Source: Halobacillus campisalis (lineage in GTDB: Bacteria; Bacillota; Bacilli; Bacillales; Halobacillaceae). Taken from it: a stretch of DNA of 64,000 nucleotides. The notes under the pieces were generated by a model that saw only the letters and a program-made list of their open reading frames with translations, was not told the origin of the DNA and searched no databases. Location: the NCBI RefSeq assembly GCF_030345335.1, contig NZ_JAPVRC010000002.1, positions 248,001-312,000 of the forward strand, given 5' to 3'. Made by a program: the position numbers and the translations under genes. Below, one piece after another: positions 61,088-64,000 of this stretch (position 1 is the stretch's first letter; each line of letters begins with the position of its first letter).

Positions 61088-62431
61088 TTGAATGAGTTGA
61101 TTTTGAAGAATGTCCGCCTGCCTTTATTTGAGGAAGATGCACTTTACCAGCTGACAATCAAAGATGGCCGGTATGAACATATTGTTAAGCAAACAGAAGC
61201 TGCTCCTCTCCAAGCTGTTCCCTTCACTCAAGCGGAGGGGCAGCTTGCTCTTTTTCAAGAGATTGATGTAGAGGGAAGGCTGTTATTTCCGTCATTTGTT
61301 GATATCCATACCCATTTAGATAAAGCTTTTTCATTAAAGGCGGTGCCTAATCCAACCGGCACTTTGCAGGAAGCAATTTCCAATTATAGTGAAAAGGCTC
61401 ATCTTTTTTCCAGTGAAGAAATCGAACGGCGTGTCATGAAAGCGGCGCTTCATTCGTTATCTTATGGGACGACACATATTCGGACACATGTGAATTTCGA
61501 ACTGGATGTCAGCAGGGACGTAGCGTTGGAACATTTACGCGCTGTTCTTCGAGCGAGAGAGGCGTTAAAGGATCATCTGTCCATCCAGGTCGTGCCCATG
61601 TTTTCAAGAATCCATCAAAGAACAACGGAGGAGCTGCGGATAATTGAAGCGGCTATCAACCTTGGAGTCGATGGCATCGGAGGCGCGCCTCACCTGGATG
61701 AAGATGCAGAAAAAGCGATCGAGGCTTTGACGCAGCTTGCGATAAAGCATGACAAGTTCATAGATTTACACGTGGATGAAAATGATGACCCATCGATTTG
61801 TACCATTCAACATTTGATAGAAGCAGCAGAAACATATCGACTGCAAGGGAGGGTGACAGCCGGACACTTATGCTCGTTAGCTGGCATGGATCAGCTTAAA
61901 GCTCAGCGTATTATGGAGAGAATGGCGGATGTGAATATTCATGCCGTCACCCTACCTGGAGCCAATCTATTTTTGCAGGGACGTAACGATCAGGGAGTCG
62001 TCAGGCGTGGAATTACGAGAGTAAAAGAATTAATAAATGAAGGTGTCCTTATTGCGGCAGCTTCGGATAATGTCAACGATCCGTTCCATCCATTTGGACG
62101 GGGGGATATGCTCCAAGTCGGGTTATTGACAGCCTATACAGCTCATTTAGCAGGAGAAAAGGATTTGACTCAAGTCTTGAAAATGATCACTTCCATACCG
62201 GCCGAGATGTATGGTTTGAAAGCTCATGAAATAAAAGGAAAAGCTCCGGCAGAGTTTGTGCTAGCAGAAGCGACAGATCTTCATGAGCTGTTTGCTTCTT
62301 TATCGCCGAGTCGTCATGTGTTTTCGAAAGGCAAGTGGATCAGCAGCCGGTCATCTGAGCTGACTTTTCAGGATGCTGAGCTCCATCAGTTTTTTAAGGA
62401 AAGCCATGCGTATGATGTGAGTGAAGTTTAA
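61088..62431 (+). CDS. Amidohydrolase, cytosine-deaminase-like (1)
   Basis: A 447-residue metal-dependent amidohydrolase. TTG follows GGAGGAG, four bases after the binding-protein stop. FVDIHTHLDKAF carries two metal His. IDLHVDENDD provides the third His and catalytic Glu, AGHLCS another His, and AASDNVNDPFHPFG the metal Asp. The order matches CodA/TRZ-ATZ enzymes that deaminate cytosine, isoguanine, creatinine or s-triazines. It is a paralog of the next gene. Confidence 0.9.
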   Translation: MNELILKNVRLPLFEEDALYQLTIKDGRYEHIVKQTEAAPLQAVPFTQAEGQLALFQEIDVEGRLLFPSFVDIHTHLDKAFSLKAVPNPTGTLQEAISNYSEKAHLFSSEEIERRVMKAALHSLSYGTTHIRTHVNFELDVSRDVALEHLRAVLRAREALKDHLSIQVVPMFSRIHQRTTEELRIIEAAINLGVDGIGGAPHLDEDAEKAIEALTQLAIKHDKFIDLHVDENDDPSICTIQHLIEAAETYRLQGRVTAGHLCSLAGMDQLKAQRIMERMADVNIHAVTLPGANLFLQGRNDQGVVRRGITRVKELINEGVLIAAASDNVNDPFHPFGRGDMLQVGLLTAYTAHLAGEKDLTQVLKMITSIPAEMYGLKAHEIKGKAPAEFVLAEATDLHELFASLSPSRHVFSKGKWISSRSSELTFQDAELHQFFKESHAYDVSEV

Positions 62432-62447
62432 GAGTGAGGTGCTGTCT

Positions 62448-63689
62448 ATGTACGAAACTGTAGTTACGAACGTTCGATTGATCGATCGGGAAGGAGCGTT
62501 CAATATCGGAATCACAAAGGGGAAGATTGACGCGATCACAAAAGATGAGATCCATGGAAAGAACTCGTGGGAGGGGTACGGGGATCTTGTACTTCCGCCA
62601 TTTGTAGAATTGCACACTCATCTCGACACGGTCCTTACCGCAGGAAAACCGGTCTCTAACCAAACAGGAACCCTGGCCGAAGCGATTGAAATCTGGACGG
62701 AAGCTAAAAGCCGGCTCGATATAGAAGATGTCAGCCGCCGTGCAGCTGAAGCCCTGAAACTGCTCATATCCCAGGGAGTTTTGTTTATAAGGGCTGCCGT
62801 TGATATTTCAGACCCGGATTTGAGGGCTTTACAAGCGGTTTTGAAGGTGAAGGAAACGTTCAGTAGTATCATAGATTTACAAATTGTTGCTTTCCCTCAA
62901 GAAGGACTGGAGTCAAAGGAAAATCAGGAAAAAATGGAATGCGCTGTCCGCATGGGAGCGGACGGAGTAAGTGCTGTGCCGCACCTTGAAAAGACAAACA
63001 AAGCAGGGATCGATTCGCTCGACTTCTGCTTTAAGATTGCGAGAAAATATGAGAAATTCATTCATGTGTTTTGTGACGAAGTGGACGATCCGAATTCGAG
63101 ATTTTTAGAATCCCTGGCTGAACTTACGATCAGCCAGGGAATGGAAGGGAAAGTGTCCGCTTCCCATGCCATAGCGCTGGCTTACTATGATGATGATTAT
63201 GCTCAACAAGTCATTCAGCTTGTCAAGCAAGCTCAGCTCACGATCGTTTCTTGTCCTCTCGTCAACAGCTCCATGCAAGGAAGGTTCGATGCGTTCCCTA
63301 AAGGAAGGGGTATTACAAGGGTGAAGTCATTATATGAAGAAGGAGTGAATGTTTGTATCGCTCATGACGATGTACAAACACCTTTTTATCCTTTAGGAAG
63401 CGGAAATATTCTACAGGCTGCCCATTTAGGAATGCACTTAGCTCATATGACGGGCACATCTGAATTGAAAGCTGGCCTTGAAATGATCACCGCTCATCCC
63501 GCCAAAGGCTTTATGGTGGAAGAGCAATATGGATTGGAAATAAGAAAGCCTGCAAGTTTCATAACATTACCGGCTGCTACATTAACTGAGCTGATCAGTC
63601 ATCAGCCCAGCTGCCGATACGTTTTTAAAAATGGAAAGCTAGTTTCATCGACTCAGCCGAAAATGACGACGTGGCACGTACCTTTTTAA
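62448..63689 (+). CDS. Amidohydrolase, cytosine-deaminase-like (2)
   Basis: The start is ATG 62448 behind GAGGTG; an upstream GTG frame overlaps the previous gene. 413 residues. FVELHTHLDTVL, FIHVFCDEVDDP, ASHAIALAYYDDD and IAHDDVQTPFYPLGSG supply metal ligands and catalytic residues in the CodA pattern, with the final CRYVFKNGKLV typical of this family. It differs from the first copy around the substrate loops, so the two probably act on different intermediates. Confidence 0.9.
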   Translation: MYETVVTNVRLIDREGAFNIGITKGKIDAITKDEIHGKNSWEGYGDLVLPPFVELHTHLDTVLTAGKPVSNQTGTLAEAIEIWTEAKSRLDIEDVSRRAAEALKLLISQGVLFIRAAVDISDPDLRALQAVLKVKETFSSIIDLQIVAFPQEGLESKENQEKMECAVRMGADGVSAVPHLEKTNKAGIDSLDFCFKIARKYEKFIHVFCDEVDDPNSRFLESLAELTISQGMEGKVSASHAIALAYYDDDYAQQVIQLVKQAQLTIVSCPLVNSSMQGRFDAFPKGRGITRVKSLYEEGVNVCIAHDDVQTPFYPLGSGNILQAAHLGMHLAHMTGTSELKAGLEMITAHPAKGFMVEEQYGLEIRKPASFITLPAATLTELISHQPSCRYVFKNGKLVSSTQPKMTTWHVPF

Positions 63690-63711
63690 CTAAGCAAAAG
63701 GAGGGACCGAC

Positions 63712-64000
63712 ATGCAAGATCATTATAACGCGTATGTAGATACAGAGATTGAGAGGAAGCCTTCAGGCTCAGGCAAGCTGAATGATCTTACGTTTTCTGC
63801 AAAAGATGTCTATTCGATCGAAGGGTATACCAATCATGCCGGGAATCCTGATTGGCTGCGCACACATAAGCCGGCAGAAATAACCGCTCCGGTAATTACG
63901 AAACTATTGAAAAATGGCGCCCGACTTAAAGGGACAACGCACACAGATGAATTGATGTATAGTCTCAACGGAGAAAACTATCATTATGGAACGCCTGAGA
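63712..64000 (+). CDS. Amidase (partial, cut by window end)
   Basis: The first 96 residues of an amidase-signature enzyme. TFSAKDVYSIEGYTNHAGNPDWL contains the catalytic Lys. RLKGTTHTDELMYSLNGENYHYGTPE is the start of the amidase core before the Ser-Ser part. AAGGAGGGACCG precedes the ATG. It is the last visible gene of the catabolic run. Amidases of this group include AtzF, allophanate hydrolase and linear amide hydrolases, suitable for the end of a ring-degradation pathway. Confidence 0.88.
   Translation, partial: MQDHYNAYVDTEIERKPSGSGKLNDLTFSAKDVYSIEGYTNHAGNPDWLRTHKPAEITAPVITKLLKNGARLKGTTHTDELMYSLNGENYHYGTPE

Noticed and set aside
1-64000. Prophage, insertion sequences, CRISPR arrays, tRNA or rRNA genes
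   Set aside because: No integrase, transposase, phage structural genes, spaced direct repeats or conserved RNA gene sequences were seen on either strand.

Overview
The window looks like chromosome of a Gram-positive, moderately halophilic Bacillaceae, most like Halobacillus or a close relative. The evidence is the strong AGGAGG-type ribosome sites, spore-lineage genes (transglutaminase tgl, a SleB-type cell-wall hydrolase), B. subtilis-like regulation (TnrA/GlnR box, guanine riboswitch, GlpP-family antiterminator), two betaine/choline/carnitine-type (BCCT) carriers, and acidic exported proteins. It is mostly ordinary chromosome, interrupted by gene-poor stretches filled with dispersed palindromic repeats. 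I see no rRNA, tRNA, CRISPR array, prophage or intact insertion sequence.

Layout. 0.5-3.6 kb: ammonium transporter under a TnrA/GlnR box, followed by a GlnD-like nucleotidyltransferase and a DnaQ-like exonuclease. 4.2-16.6 kb: single genes, including a solo C-terminal domain of archaeal-type dehydroquinate synthase II, a secreted protein with an internal duplication, a guanine-riboswitch-controlled lipoprotein nucleosidase, an FAH-family hydrolase, a membrane M23 peptidase, an AEC carrier and two related polytopic membrane proteins. 13.2-14.5 kb is repeat-rich.

16.7-23.1 kb: a GlpP-like antiterminator, divergent from an operon (SDR dehydrogenase, FGGY kinase, FAD-linked oxidase, BCCT carrier) whose leader contains an intrinsic terminator. 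The gene set parallels the uncharacterised E. coli ygc locus. 23.2-30.0 kb: DUF2254 protein, Old Yellow Enzyme, a second BCCT carrier, a lysozyme-like protein and a flavoprotein. 30.0-31.2 kb holds repeats. 31.2-36.2 kb: tgl, a cold-shock gene with a long leader, and small proteins.

36.4-40.7 kb: an AblB-like acetyltransferase, then a two-gene unit of an ATP-grasp ligase and a 656-residue protein with a papain-like Gln-Cys-His-Asn arrangement. 40.8-47.6 kb: DUF2071 protein, diguanylate cyclase, a TetR-controlled ABC exporter with two palindromic operators, and an alkaline phosphatase. 47.6-50.4 kb: decaying or phase-variable small membrane genes.

50.65 kb to the right edge: one long co-directional catabolic run. 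A pucABCDE-like molybdenum hydroxylase with its maturation factors is followed by a creatininase-family hydrolase, a NitT/TauT-type ABC importer, an FAD-linked oxidase, two cytosine-deaminase-like amidohydrolases and an amidase cut by the window edge. Together these describe uptake, hydroxylation, deamination and ring opening of a nitrogen heterocycle I cannot name. This operon, the ygc-like locus and the ATP-grasp/papain-like pair are the best candidates for undescribed systems.
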